Shown in pieces: positions 17,801 through 27,411 of a stretch of 64,000 nucleotides of DNA. Under the pieces are notes generated by a model. It had not been told where the DNA came from, ran no database searches, and saw only the letters and a program-made list of their open reading frames with translations. The number at the start of each line of letters is the position of its first letter. The stretch's first letter is position 1. The stretch lies in assembly GCA_944381135.1 (NCBI GenBank), contig CALWJY010000015.1, positions 1 to 64,000 of the forward strand, written 5' to 3'. Position numbers and translations under genes: made by a program. This DNA comes from an uncultured Clostridia bacterium. Its GTDB lineage: Bacteria; Bacillota; Clostridia; Christensenellales; UBA1242.

Positions 17801-18331
17801 CTATTTCAAAAACTCTTTCCTATAAAGTTCCAAACATTCTTTGATGATTTTGACTGCTTCATCTCTGCCACCAAGTTCCTTGACTTCCACAGGTTTGTTT
17901 TCAAGTTCTTTATACACCTTCAAAAAGTGCATAAGTTCGTCAAAAATATGCTTTGGCAACTGCTTTATGTCTTTGAATTCGTTATATTGCGGGTCGCCAA
18001 AAGGAATGGCAATCACCTTTTCATCGCGCTGATTTCCGTCTGTCATAATCACCACACCAATTGGGAAACATCTGACAATGCACAACCTTTCAAGTGGCTG
18101 AGAGCAAAGCACAAAAACATCCAAAGGGTCTTGGTCGCCACAATAGGTCAGAGGAATGAAACCATAGTTCATTGGATAGTGCGTGCTGGTGTAAAGCACT
18201 CTGTCCATTTTCAAAAAGCCTGTTTCTTTGTCGAGTTCATATTTTGTCTTGTCGCCCTGCTGAATTTCAATGCAAGCCACAAAATCTTCCGGCTTGACGC
18301 GCTCTGGGTTCATATCTTTCCAAATGTTCAT
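17801..18331 (-). CDS. ppa: Inorganic pyrophosphatase (soluble family I)
   Basis: This hydrolyses pyrophosphate to two phosphates and so drives biosynthetic reactions. It has KYELDKETGFLKMDR, then YPMNYGFIPLTYCGDQDPLDVFVL containing the metal-binding Asp residues, and a later DGNQRDEKVIAIP segment. The length of 176 residues is standard. It has an AAGAGGTG site upstream and is a single gene. Confidence 0.95.
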   Translation of the reverse strand: MNIWKDMNPERVKPEDFVACIEIQQGDKTKYELDKETGFLKMDRVLYTSTHYPMNYGFIPLTYCGDQDPLDVFVLCSQPLERLCIVRCFPIGVVIMTDGNQRDEKVIAIPFGDPQYNEFKDIKQLPKHIFDELMHFLKVYKELENKPVEVKELGGRDEAVKIIKECLELYRKEFLK

Positions 18332-18529
18332 TTTTCACCTCTTAACTTTTGAAATATTATAAAAAATCCATAAGTTTTATGTCAAGCAAAACATGCAAGA
18401 TTGGTGTTCTTTCGACATCATGCAAAATTGCTTAATGGCAATTTGAAAGTGTTTGGAAACTTATTGCTTTAAACAAATTTACATCAAACAAAATCCAAAG
18501 TTTTAAATTAATAAAGGTTGTCAAAAAAT

Positions 18530-18559
18530 TTGAAAAAAAAGGTCTACTTATGCTATCAT
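18530..18559 (+). promoter_or_regulatory. Predicted promoter of the YgjV-like gene
   Basis: TTGAAA (18530-18535), 18 bases and TATCAT (18554-18559), with an upstream TG, predict transcription about 44 bases before the ATG. Confidence 0.5.
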
Positions 18560-18609
18560 ATTAAAGATTAAAAACAATGTTTTAAAATTTTTAAAAGGGA
18601 AACATTAAA

Positions 18610-19188
18610 ATGCTTTACATAATTTCTCAAGTTTTGGTGGCAATTGGCATTGTCTTTGATTTCATTGGAAGAACCACAAAAACCAAGAAATCAATCATCT
18701 CATTCATGGTGATTGCCTCAATTTTCTATGTTTTGAGCTATTTTTTTCTGCTGAGACCACTTCCCGCAATTTTCAACGCACTTTGCATTGTCAGAGGTGT
18801 TGTTTTCTTATATTTGGATGAAAAACAAAAATCCTTGACGCCATACATCATCACTTCAATAATTTTGCTCACACTCACATGTGTGTCTGTTGCAGTGTAT
18901 TGGAACAATGTTCTTGACGTCTTCATGATTGTTTCTATGCTTCTTTTGCTTTTCATTTTCACATTCAAAAACACCCTCATCATTCGCCTCGGATTGATTG
19001 GAAATTTTGTCCTGTGGATGACCTACAATTTCTCACTTTCGGCATATGTCAACATGGCTTCCGACACACTTCAAGTCATTCCAACAATTGCATCACTGAT
19101 TTGGTATGACCTCATCGAACCACGAAAACAAGACGACTTCACAAAAACAACAAACAAAATTTTAGAAATCATAAAATCACCAATTTGA
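18610..19188 (+). CDS. YgjV-type inner membrane protein
   Basis: This 192-residue protein has about six membrane segments covering most of its length. The family resemblance is to YgjV-like proteins, small membrane proteins of unknown function in which a conserved N-terminal half (GIVFDFIGRTTKTKKSIISF...) is followed by a short charged loop (LDEKQKS). It has an AAGGGA site. It is monocistronic, between the pyrophosphatase and the gpmI region. Confidence 0.75.
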   Translation: MLYIISQVLVAIGIVFDFIGRTTKTKKSIISFMVIASIFYVLSYFFLLRPLPAIFNALCIVRGVVFLYLDEKQKSLTPYIITSIILLTLTCVSVAVYWNNVLDVFMIVSMLLLLFIFTFKNTLIIRLGLIGNFVLWMTYNFSLSAYVNMASDTLQVIPTIASLIWYDLIEPRKQDDFTKTTNKILEIIKSPI

Positions 19189-19259
19189 TTTGTTTTAATT
19201 TTTTTGCCAATTCTAAACATTTCTTGCTTATCAAAAACTTGGACATGACATGTTTTTGT

Positions 19260-19288
19260 TTGACTTTCTTAAAGCAAAAAAATATAAT
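19260..19288 (+). promoter_or_regulatory. Strong promoter upstream of the small ORF and gpmI
   Basis: TTGACT (19260-19265), 17 bases and a perfect TATAAT (19283-19288). The predicted transcription start is G19295, six bases after the -10, which is the first base of an in-frame GTG. Confidence 0.7.
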
Positions 19289-19294
19289 ATGTGT

Positions 19295-19429
19295 GTGAAA
19301 ATTGTCAGTCTTGTTGACGAAAATCAAAAACAAAAGCATTTTAAATTAAAACTCTTGAAATTAAAATTTAAGTCACAAGACATCACAAAAATCGAATTTG
19401 AAACCTTAAAATTTAGGCAAAAATCTTAA
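19295..19429 (+). CDS. Predicted leaderless 44-residue basic small protein upstream of gpmI
   Basis: From the predicted transcription start a GTG opens a 44-codon frame ending in TAA at 19427-19429, two bases before the AAGGAG site of gpmI. The product is Lys-rich and probably helical (begins KIVSLVDENQKQKHF, ends LKFRQKS). There is no family resemblance, signal or membrane segment. It may be a real small protein, a translated leader that controls gpmI, or a chance frame. An in-frame ATG two codons earlier (19289) would lie before the predicted transcript start. The support is the excellent promoter spacing and the frame filling the whole leader. Confidence 0.4.
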   Translation: MKIVSLVDENQKQKHFKLKLLKLKFKSQDITKIEFETLKFRQKS

Positions 19430-19442
19430 AAGGAGTTTAAAT

Positions 19443-20945
19443 ATGGTCACACTTGTCATTTTGGACGGATTTGGAGAAAAAAAGGAAAAGTTTGGAAATG
19501 CCATAAAAAGCCAAGGCACACCAAACCTCGACAAACTTAAGAAGATGTATCCTCACACACTTATTGCTGCAAGTGGAGAGGCTGTTGGCTTGCCAAAAGG
19601 CATCATGGGAAATTCTGAGGTTGGGCACTTGACGCTTGGAAGTGGCAGAGTGATTTTGCAAGACCTTCAACTCATCAACAGTGAAATTAAAAACGAAAAA
19701 TTCTTCGAAAATCCTGCCCTCATCAAAGCCATGACGCACGCCGAGAAAAACAAAAGCAACTTGCACATCATGGGCTTGTTTTCAGAAGGTGGTGTTCATT
19801 CAGAACTGACACACCTCTATGCCATTTTGGACTTTGCCAAAAATTTCGACATCAAAAACATATACATCCACGCCTTTATGGACGGACGCGACACAGGCAC
19901 ACATGACGGAAAGAAATTTATTGAAGAAACCGAAGAGAAAATCAAAGGCACAAATGCGAAAATTGGCACCATGATTGGCAGAATTTATGCCATGGACAGA
20001 GAAAAACGTTATGACCGCGTGGAGAAAGCCTATAGAATGTTGGTGGATGGTGAAGGCAAAAAAGCCACAAGTGCAATTGACGCCATCACCGAAGCCTATG
20101 AAGACGGACAGACGGATGAATATCTCGAGCCTGTCATCTTGGACGAAAATGCTCACATTCAAGACGGAGACAGCCTGATTTTCTATAACTATCGCTCCGA
20201 CCGTGCGCGTGAAATCACCTATGCACTCACAGACGAAAATTTCAAAGAGTTCAAGACGAAAAAAATCAAAAACTTCCTCTTCACAGCCATGACGGAATAT
20301 GCGGACGACCTCAAGCACCTCAACACGCTCTACCCTCCAAAAATTGTGGAGGACAATTTGGCGGCAGTTCTTTCACAGCATGGAAAGACACAATTCCACA
20401 CATCCGAAACCACAAAATATGCCCATGTCACCTTTTTCTTCAATGGCGGAATTGAAGAGGCATATCCGGGCGAAGACAGAAAACTGATTGACAGCATCAA
20501 TGTGCAAGATTTTTCGGACTATCCAAAAATGCGTGCAGTGGAAATTTGCCAGGAGGTTTTGGAAGCAATTGCGTCAGAAAAATATGATTTCATTTTGGTC
20601 AACTTTTCCAACCCAGACATGCTTGGACACACCGGCAATTTCAATGCCGCAAAAGAGGCAATTGCGTGCGTGGAAAAACAAGCATATGCCGTTGCGCTTG
20701 CCACCCTCATGGTTGGAGGAGATTGCATAATCACTGCCGACCATGGCAACGCCGAAGAGATGATGGACCACGAGGGCAACAAACTGACAAAGCACACAAC
20801 CAACCCTGTGCCTGTAATTTTGGTGAGTGAAAAATTTAAAAATGTCAAACTGAAAAAAGGAAAATCTCTCACTGCAATCGCCCCAACAGTTTTGAAACTT
20901 TTAGGAATTGAAAAACCAGCCACCTACGACGACCCTCTTTTCTAA
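19443..20945 (+). CDS. gpmI: 2,3-bisphosphoglycerate-independent phosphoglycerate mutase
   Basis: This glycolytic enzyme interconverts 3- and 2-phosphoglycerate using two metal ions. It belongs to the alkaline phosphatase superfamily. The N-terminal metal site is VILDGFGE and the catalytic Ser is in GIMGNSEVGHLTLG. Substrate-binding segments include HAFMDGRDT and YNYRSDRAREI. The second metal cluster has NFSNPDMLGHTGN and ADHGNAEEM. The length of 500 is normal. AAGGAG lies seven bases upstream. It probably shares a transcript with the small frame before it. Confidence 0.96.
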   Translation: MVTLVILDGFGEKKEKFGNAIKSQGTPNLDKLKKMYPHTLIAASGEAVGLPKGIMGNSEVGHLTLGSGRVILQDLQLINSEIKNEKFFENPALIKAMTHAEKNKSNLHIMGLFSEGGVHSELTHLYAILDFAKNFDIKNIYIHAFMDGRDTGTHDGKKFIEETEEKIKGTNAKIGTMIGRIYAMDREKRYDRVEKAYRMLVDGEGKKATSAIDAITEAYEDGQTDEYLEPVILDENAHIQDGDSLIFYNYRSDRAREITYALTDENFKEFKTKKIKNFLFTAMTEYADDLKHLNTLYPPKIVEDNLAAVLSQHGKTQFHTSETTKYAHVTFFFNGGIEEAYPGEDRKLIDSINVQDFSDYPKMRAVEICQEVLEAIASEKYDFILVNFSNPDMLGHTGNFNAAKEAIACVEKQAYAVALATLMVGGDCIITADHGNAEEMMDHEGNKLTKHTTNPVPVILVSEKFKNVKLKKGKSLTAIAPTVLKLLGIEKPATYDDPLF

Positions 20946-21041
20946 CAAAAATGAAAATTCTTCAAATTTTTAATATGAAAATTCTTAAAACCCTGCAAAA
21001 TCTTGTAAATATTAATAATAATTTTTAAATTTGTGCACAAC

Positions 21042-21078
21042 AAAAAAACTAAATCTTTTTCAAGGTTTAGTTTTTTTG
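21042..21078 (+). terminator. Bidirectional terminator between gpmI and the large surface protein
   Basis: AAAAAAACTAAA pairs with TTTAGTTTTTTT around a 12-base loop. The T runs serve both converging genes. Confidence 0.85.
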
Positions 21079-21087
21079 TCATCAAAA

Positions 21088-24000
21088 TCACCAATAGAAG
21101 ATTTTAAGAACACGTCTACCGTTGACAGTGATCCACAAACTTGAATTTGACACAATTTGAGATGTTGCATCATAATAATTTGTCATTTGAGAACCAGAAT
21201 TTTGTTCAACAAGTCTTCCGCTGTTCGTATAGCATTGATCTATATCGCAATTAGATGCATATCCGATAAGTCCACCAATTTCCACAACAACATCAGACAA
21301 AGGAATTGTCACTCTGTTTGAGCAACCAACAAAACTGCACCCAGTTGCATAACCAACAAGTTCTCCAAAATTGGTCCTCAAACTTTCACTTTCAAGTTTT
21401 TGACCATAGATGTCGTAAATCTCAAAATCAGTGATGTCCAAACTGCAACTATAATTGTTGACATTCGTGAAAGATGTGTCTTCCGCATAACCAACAACAG
21501 TGCCCACCTCTCCAAAACCATTAATTGTCCCACCAAAGAGAGTCAAGTTTTTGATTATTGCACCATCAGTCCATCCAAAAAGTCCCACATTTGACTTTGC
21601 GACCTCATCAAAAGACAAATTATAGATTATGTGATTGTTTCCGTCAAAAACACCACTGAACGGAACTGCAGAGAATGTCTCAATGTATTGTGAGCCAATT
21701 GGTCTCCATGAAGTGACCTCGCTCATGTCAATGTCATCCATCAAACGAATGACATATCCTTCAAAAGAATTTCCAATGTAAGTTTGACTGCTTATCCACA
21801 GCAAATCAGTTGCATTCCAAACTTCATATATTCCGTTAATGGCACTGATTTGACTTCCAGACTGAGACTCCATAAACTTCGGAACAATTATGAGAACGCC
21901 ATCGTTCAAAACAGCTTTCGAACCATTAACTGTTGCAGAAGTGATGTATCCATTTTCATCAACATTAATTTCCATTGAAAAGTCTTCATCAGAATCACCA
22001 AATGAAAATTCCTCTGACACATTGTTTGAAAGGAACAATAAGTCATCTCCATTTTTAAGGTAAAATCCCAAGAAGTTTGGCAAATTTTCAACAACAGAGA
22101 GATTTAATATGTCTTGCACAAGATAGATATAGGAAACTGATTCGCCATCAACAACTTCACTTCTGACACCATTCACATTCACGGTTGGAAATGTTTCTTC
22201 CAAAATGCTTGTTCCATCTTCGTTTTCCACATCAACTTTAACTTTTGCAAGCTTAAAGAAAACTGACATATTTATGTTGAAATATTCAGCATTTTCGTCA
22301 TATTCTAAAGAAAACTCCTCCATTCCAGAAGTGAAGATGTATTCATAATAAGCGTTCAAAAAATCCTTAAAAGTCATATTGATGGCATTTGAACCCAAGT
22401 TTAAATCACTTACAAAATCATTGTCTCCACAACTCAAGCCCAAGGCAGCATATAAATAATAACCAACCGCTTCTTCATAGCTTAAGATGTTTCCAATCAC
22501 ATCTGTGTTGTCCAAATTGTAAACAGTTTTTCCATCAGACAGAGTTCCTCCACTCATCCATGCTGTTCCACCCATTTCACCAGGCATAAAACTTCCAAAC
22601 GAGCTTGCAGTGTCATAAAATTCTTGAACATCAAAAGTATAGTCAATTGGAGTCGCCTCATATTCCAATGTGAACACATCATCAGTGTTGCTTAGTTTAG
22701 TCGCAATGTCATCCCAGAAAGATATAATTGAATAATTAGATAAATCGTTGGAAAGCGTATTTGTCAAACTTTCAAAAGCAAGAATTTCTCCTTTATTATC
22801 ACCATTCACAACCAAATTGATGGAAATTTTATATCCACAAGTATAATATTCTGATTCTGTAATCATGCCAAGCCAATTAGATATATTATTTCGTTCGTCT
22901 CCAGTTCTTCTCCCTTGCATATAAACACTTCCAGCAAAGCAATTCAACTCAACTGACATTTCTGACGGCAAAAGTTCTTCTTCTCCATCAACACGCTCAT
23001 ACACTCTGGTGTTGACGACATTAGCGAAATCTAATGGTTCATCGTCACCAATTTTGACCTGCAAATCATAAACAACTGAAACAAAGACAAACCAAATTTG
23101 TGTGTGAGTTGGATCAAGATTACCTGCGATTCCACTTGTGACAGTCACATTGCCCAAATTTGCATAATTGATTGTTTGTCCAGAACTGTTATAATAAAGA
23201 GTTTCCCCCGCGCTGATATCGCTGTCAGCCACTCCCGTGACAATTTGATAAAATGCATAACCAGGTTTTGGTCTTATGTCAAACTTATAATTTTGAATTT
23301 GAAGTTGAATGTTTCCGTCTCCATCAAATAACTCTCCATCCTCATTTTCTGTTCCAGTAAGAAGATCTGCAACCTGCGAAATTTTTCCTTTTGGAACTTC
23401 GAAAAATGTACCAGGAGAAATTTCATTTTCTAAAATCATAAAATTCACATTGCCAAAGTCTGCTCCTTTATAACCGAAAGTAAACTCAAAACCTACGTCA
23501 TAAATTTGAGATTCAAAACACACAGAAATAAGTGATGTTTCTTGTTCTAATTTATATCCTTCACCTTCAAATGTTTGAGATATAGGCTCTCCAGTAAATT
23601 CAAAATTAAGAAAATTATATATGTGTGACTCATCTGACAGTGAAATATTCGATGAATAATTCTCCTCATAAATTGTATTAGTCCCTTTGAAATGTAAAAT
23701 TTCATATTCTAAATCACCTGAGTCGTCCTCCCCCTCCAATAAGAGTGCATTTTCTACAGTCACATTGAAATTTGATGCGATGTTTGTGCCACCTTCCAGT
23801 TCAATCGAAATTGGACTTAATTCAACAATCCACTGAGGAACGATGAAATAATTATTTGTGTCCCGGGTGGTTACTTCAGGAAAATTATTTTTTGAGAGAC
23901 GAACAAGTTTTTCAGTGCTTGAATCGACATTTTCTGAATTAATGTCTTCTGGAGCAATAATATTAGAAATTCCAATTTCTTCAAGAGTACCGTTAGAACT

Positions 24001-25878
24001 GCCGTAATAATCAAACAATGTGGAAATTAGAGAAACATTTGTAATCGATCCGTTATTCTCGGAAAATTGATTCATAATGTCGTCTTCGAAGTAAACAATA
24101 TTTTTGTCAATAGTTCCCCAATTTTTATATACAAGGCCGTTTGAACTTTGGATACCATCAACTTCTCCAAAACTTACATTTCCTGTGACAGTCACACCAT
24201 CATGATCCCAACCGCAGTAACCAATAATCCCAGCAGCATTTGTATAGCTTGAAACTTTTCCATAATTGAACGACCCTTCCACACTTCCTATTTGAAGAAT
24301 TCCACCAGCAATTCCTGCAACTGTCGTTTGATAACCTCCAGCACCCCACCCAGCCTCTGTATGGTCACAAGAAATACTGCCATAATTAAAGCAATAGTCG
24401 ATGTAACATTCTAAAGGATATGCTTGATTATATGGTGCACCACCTTCTCTCTCAGAAACCCCAAGAATTCCACCAACAAATATATTTGAATGATTGTAAC
24501 TAGCATAATTTCTGCATACTAAGATTTCAATATCTCCGAAATTTATGCACTTAGAAAGTGTACTGAAACCAGCAGATCCTTGAATTCCTCCAACAGATAA
24601 ATCACCAGAAGATAAATAATTAAAGGAAATGTTTCCATAATTGCAACAATTTTCTATTAATGTTTCTTTGGCATAAAACATATAAGCATCAGCATTTCTA
24701 AACTCATTTTTTGCTGAGCCTAAAATTCCTCCAATTGCAGAAGTTGTTCCTAATTTTAATTCATATGATAATACAGGAAATCCTTCAGAAGTAAATGTTA
24801 TATTTCCTGCGTTAATTGAATTTTCTATTTTAAAACTTGGCTGTTTAAATATGTGCCCCGCAGCACCTGCCGGTGAGTGTAATGAGACTCTTCCAACCAA
24901 ACCTCCAACTGCTAAAGTTTCCATGTAAAGAAGATTAGAGTTTCTCAAATTCTGAGTAGTAAAACAAATATCCATTGAATTATAACATGAAAACACACCT
25001 AAAACATCAGATAAAGAATAATCTTCATCAATTCTAAGTCGTCCAATAAGACCACCAAAATTAAAATCACCGAATATGTAAGGACTTGAGGTGTCTGTTT
25101 CAATCCTTATATTAATTGTTCCACCAAAATTGTTACAATTGCAAATTATAAGATTTCTCCCACCTCCAACCATTCCACCAACTTGAAAATTTTCCACATA
25201 TTGAATATCACCCACATAAGAAATTGTAGTGTTATATAGATTGACATTTTTTATTGTTAAATTAGAATCATAAGAACTATTGACACTTTGAACTCCCAAA
25301 ACGGCTCCAATATAAGAAAATGTCCCAAAAGATGCAGAACTATCAATTTCAAAAAGAGAATTTTCCATTGTAAAGTCCCCAATGTAATGTTGTTCGGTAG
25401 TTTCAATTACTCCAAATAAACCATAGTAATTTCTTCCTGCTGCCTCATCAACAATATTATTATTGACACTAATTTTCATTCCTAAGATTGTGTGTCCATT
25501 GCCATAAAAATTTCCTTCAAAATATTGACCTCCAGTCCAATATTTGCCAATCGGCACCCAATAGTATGCAGACAAATTTAAATCGTTCTGCAAATATATG
25601 TCTGCTGTGGCAAAATCTGTTCCGCCAGAGTTGACCTCTTGTGCCACATATGCAAGCTGTCCTGCTGTGCATATGTCAATCCTCCCACTATTAACAGAAA
25701 CCTCTGAAGTGTGTTCACCCCAACTATCTGCTGCATTTGAAGATGTAGGTGTGTCATCTTCGACCTCTTCAGAAACTTCAGTGGATGTTGGAATCAGCAT
25801 TCCAACAAGAAACCCTCCACAAACAATGGAAAGCATCATAAATATGGACAAAATGCCAACACAAATCTTCTTTTTCAT
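21088..25878 (-). CDS. Very large secreted GLUG-type repeat protein, probable surface adhesin
   Basis: This 1596-residue protein starts with a signal peptide (MKKKICVGILSIFMMLSIVCGG...). Residues from about 70 to 620 repeat short units of the kind VGGMVGG, FGGLIGR, VGGLVGR, IGGILGS and VAGIAGG, each followed by turns with Asn, Cys or Tyr; this is the GLUG-like pattern that builds a parallel beta-helix. The same pattern returns at the C-terminus (NVGLFGWTDGAIIKNLTLFGG..., EIGGLIGYASNC). The middle 750 residues are acidic and unlike either end. There is no LPXTG sorting signal, so attachment to the cell is not explained. It appears richer than its neighbours in ATA and TTA codons, by eye. Adhesion is inferred from architecture. 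Confidence 0.82.
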   Translation of the reverse strand: MKKKICVGILSIFMMLSIVCGGFLVGMLIPTSTEVSEEVEDDTPTSSNAADSWGEHTSEVSVNSGRIDICTAGQLAYVAQEVNSGGTDFATADIYLQNDLNLSAYYWVPIGKYWTGGQYFEGNFYGNGHTILGMKISVNNNIVDEAAGRNYYGLFGVIETTEQHYIGDFTMENSLFEIDSSASFGTFSYIGAVLGVQSVNSSYDSNLTIKNVNLYNTTISYVGDIQYVENFQVGGMVGGGRNLIICNCNNFGGTINIRIETDTSSPYIFGDFNFGGLIGRLRIDEDYSLSDVLGVFSCYNSMDICFTTQNLRNSNLLYMETLAVGGLVGRVSLHSPAGAAGHIFKQPSFKIENSINAGNITFTSEGFPVLSYELKLGTTSAIGGILGSAKNEFRNADAYMFYAKETLIENCCNYGNISFNYLSSGDLSVGGIQGSAGFSTLSKCINFGDIEILVCRNYASYNHSNIFVGGILGVSEREGGAPYNQAYPLECYIDYCFNYGSISCDHTEAGWGAGGYQTTVAGIAGGILQIGSVEGSFNYGKVSSYTNAAGIIGYCGWDHDGVTVTGNVSFGEVDGIQSSNGLVYKNWGTIDKNIVYFEDDIMNQFSENNGSITNVSLISTLFDYYGSSNGTLEEIGISNIIAPEDINSENVDSSTEKLVRLSKNNFPEVTTRDTNNYFIVPQWIVELSPISIELEGGTNIASNFNVTVENALLLEGEDDSGDLEYEILHFKGTNTIYEENYSSNISLSDESHIYNFLNFEFTGEPISQTFEGEGYKLEQETSLISVCFESQIYDVGFEFTFGYKGADFGNVNFMILENEISPGTFFEVPKGKISQVADLLTGTENEDGELFDGDGNIQLQIQNYKFDIRPKPGYAFYQIVTGVADSDISAGETLYYNSSGQTINYANLGNVTVTSGIAGNLDPTHTQIWFVFVSVVYDLQVKIGDDEPLDFANVVNTRVYERVDGEEELLPSEMSVELNCFAGSVYMQGRRTGDERNNISNWLGMITESEYYTCGYKISINLVVNGDNKGEILAFESLTNTLSNDLSNYSIISFWDDIATKLSNTDDVFTLEYEATPIDYTFDVQEFYDTASSFGSFMPGEMGGTAWMSGGTLSDGKTVYNLDNTDVIGNILSYEEAVGYYLYAALGLSCGDNDFVSDLNLGSNAINMTFKDFLNAYYEYIFTSGMEEFSLEYDENAEYFNINMSVFFKLAKVKVDVENEDGTSILEETFPTVNVNGVRSEVVDGESVSYIYLVQDILNLSVVENLPNFLGFYLKNGDDLLFLSNNVSEEFSFGDSDEDFSMEINVDENGYITSATVNGSKAVLNDGVLIIVPKFMESQSGSQISAINGIYEVWNATDLLWISSQTYIGNSFEGYVIRLMDDIDMSEVTSWRPIGSQYIETFSAVPFSGVFDGNNHIIYNLSFDEVAKSNVGLFGWTDGAIIKNLTLFGGTINGFGEVGTVVGYAEDTSFTNVNNYSCSLDITDFEIYDIYGQKLESESLRTNFGELVGYATGCSFVGCSNRVTIPLSDVVVEIGGLIGYASNCDIDQCYTNSGRLVEQNSGSQMTNYYDATSQIVSNSSLWITVNGRRVLKIFYW

Positions 25879-26035
25879 ACTTTTATTATAAACTATATTT
25901 CAACAAAATTCCAAACAATTTAACATTTTTCCGCCACTAAAAATAAATTTATTTATTTTTTTTCATCAATTCGCTGTCTCATGTCATTTTCCTTACTCAC
26001 TCTGTCACCCTAAATGACTCAACATTCATTAATCA
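25879..26035. other. Leader region of the large surface protein
   Basis: AT-rich sequence directly upstream of the surface protein gene (minus). No convincing promoter spacing was identified. Confidence 0.3.
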
Positions 26036-26283
26036 CATCACCACGAACAATCCGTGCGCTGCCATATCTCGTCATTCATTTTTCCTGCCACTCTGAACAC
26101 ACAGCCCCGTTGGGTCTCACTTCCACCTCCCAACTCTCCCCGTCATTCTGAGCCCACATCCGTCATTCTGAGGTGGCAGTGCCACTCTCTATTCCCGTCA
26201 TTCTGAGCCACGAGCAACGCGAGTGTGTCGAAGAATCTCAGCCCCTTCGACTACACTCAGGGTGACGGTGGCATTGCCACTTC
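26036..26283. repeat. Repeat cluster B of the CATTCTGAG...GAAGAATCTCA family
   Basis: Partial copies start at 26141 and 26161, a complete copy lies at 26195-26240, and a reverse-type copy follows at 26243-26266. The complete copy is identical over 43 bases to the one at 8976-9018. Hairpins GTGGC-AGT-GCCAC (26173-26185) and GTGGC-ATT-GCCAC (26268-26281) are interspersed. Confidence 0.8.
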
Positions 26284-26510
26284 CTAAAAATTAAACAACC
26301 TCTCTTAGAATCTCATTCTTCAATAGGAGAGTCGCGACCGCGTCATGACCTGCACTTAAACTCGGCTTGCTTTTCGCAAGCACTCGGAAGGCGTTTGGTC
26401 ATTCCTTTTTCCCAAAAATTAAAAATTTTCGGGGACCCTACATACGCGAGATTTTCATTTGGTCGCGAAATGAAAAAAACAAGCCCAAAAGCGATGCTTT
26501 TTGACATTTG
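26268..26510. repeat. Diverged duplicated block, copy 1
   Basis: The block runs from a GTGGC-ATT-GCCAC hairpin through TCTCTTAGAATCTCA and an AGAGTCG motif to a segment ending AAGCGATGCTTTTTGA. The same series recurs in the same order at 26647-26795. A hairpin TTTTCATTT-(GGTCGCG)-AAATGAAAA occupies 26452-26476. Confidence 0.6.
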
Positions 26511-26549
26511 TGCAAAATTAAGACATGTTTTGCTTTTTTGTTATAAAAA

Positions 26550-26600
26550 ATTTTCAATTTTGCGAGCGTAGGGCTGTGCCCGGCAAGTAAAATTGAAAAT
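26550..26600. repeat. Perfect 12-bp inverted repeat enclosing a GC-rich inner hairpin
   Basis: ATTTTCAATTTT (26550-26561) pairs perfectly with AAAATTGAAAAT (26589-26600). The 27-base loop is GC-rich and itself contains GGGC-TGT-GCCC (26571-26581). It could be a structured RNA element or a mobile-element remnant. Confidence 0.55.
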
Positions 26601-26646
26601 CACCAACATGGAAGAGGATTGGGGTTAGAGAAAAACATAGTTTTTG

Positions 26647-26795
26647 TGGTATTGCCACTTTTAAAAAAATTAAACCTTTTCTCTTAGAATCTCACACTTC
26701 GCAAGAGAGTCGGACCAACTTGCCAACGAAGTGCAAGTTGCGTTTGGTCGCGAAATGAAAAAAACAAGCCCAAAAGCGATGCTTTTTGAACTTGT
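26647..26795. repeat. Diverged duplicated block, copy 2
   Basis: It matches copy 1: GTGGTATTGCCAC, the TCTCTTAGAATCTCA motif, AGAGTCGGACC, and then GGTCGCGAAATGAAAAAAAC and the AAGCGATGCTTTTTGA end in the same order. It lies immediately downstream of rnpB. Confidence 0.6.
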
Positions 26796-26832
26796 TCAAA
26801 AACGAGCCATAGGCGCAGTTTTTTTCATTTTT

Positions 26833-27178
26833 TCAGCTGACCATAAGCCGAGTTCTGTATTGGATGGTCATCTATCCAGCCTTATTGTCACCAAAAAGGT
26901 CAAGCGGTGTTTTTGTTGAGCGTGAAAGAACACACATTTGCTCAAACTTAACCTTGCATCGAGTGGGGTTTACAGAGCGACGATTGTCACCAATCATCCG
27001 GTGGGCTCTTACCCCACCTTTCCACCATCACTTCACCCGAAGATGAAGCAGTCTATTTCTGTTGCACTTTCCTTAAAGTCGCCTTCACAAGCCGTTAGCT
27101 TGCACTCTGTTCTTTTGATGCTCGGACTTTCCTCTCTGCGCCCATCACAGGCGCACAGCGACCATCTGTTCAACTGAC
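26833..27178 (-). ncRNA. rnpB: RNase P RNA (class A)
   Basis: This is the catalytic RNA that matures tRNA 5' ends. The minus strand has the universal GAGGAAAGTCCGAGC near the 5' end and ACAGAACTCGGCTTA near the 3' end, the two halves of the conserved P4 core. The termini pair as TCAGTT with AGCTGA (P1), which sets the ends. Short reading frames in this stretch are shadows. The 346-base length and arm layout fit class A. Confidence 0.95.
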
Positions 27179-27184
27179 AAAAAC

Positions 27185-27213
27185 ATTATATCACATTCAA
27201 ATCAAAAAGTCAA
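27185..27213 (-). promoter_or_regulatory. Promoter of rnpB
   Basis: On the minus strand TTGACT (27213-27208), 17 bases and TATAAT (27190-27185) are near consensus. They predict transcription start at about 27178, exactly the inferred 5' end of RNase P RNA. Confidence 0.8.
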
Positions 27214-27411
27214 CTAAGTCAACTTCAAGTTGATTGGAAATTTAATTTTAAAACAAAAAAACACAATTAAATCTTCCAAAACAAAAATTGAAAAAAAGTA
27301 AAAAATTCAAAAAATATTAAAAAAACTGAGAAAAATCGTAAAAAAATTGAAAAAAGTTGATTTTTTCGAAAAAATGCAACAATTTTTCAATTTTAATATT
27401 CCAATCAAAAA

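Noticed and set aside
26731..27177. Small frames over rnpB
   Set aside because: The conserved RNase P RNA core and paired ends account for this region.
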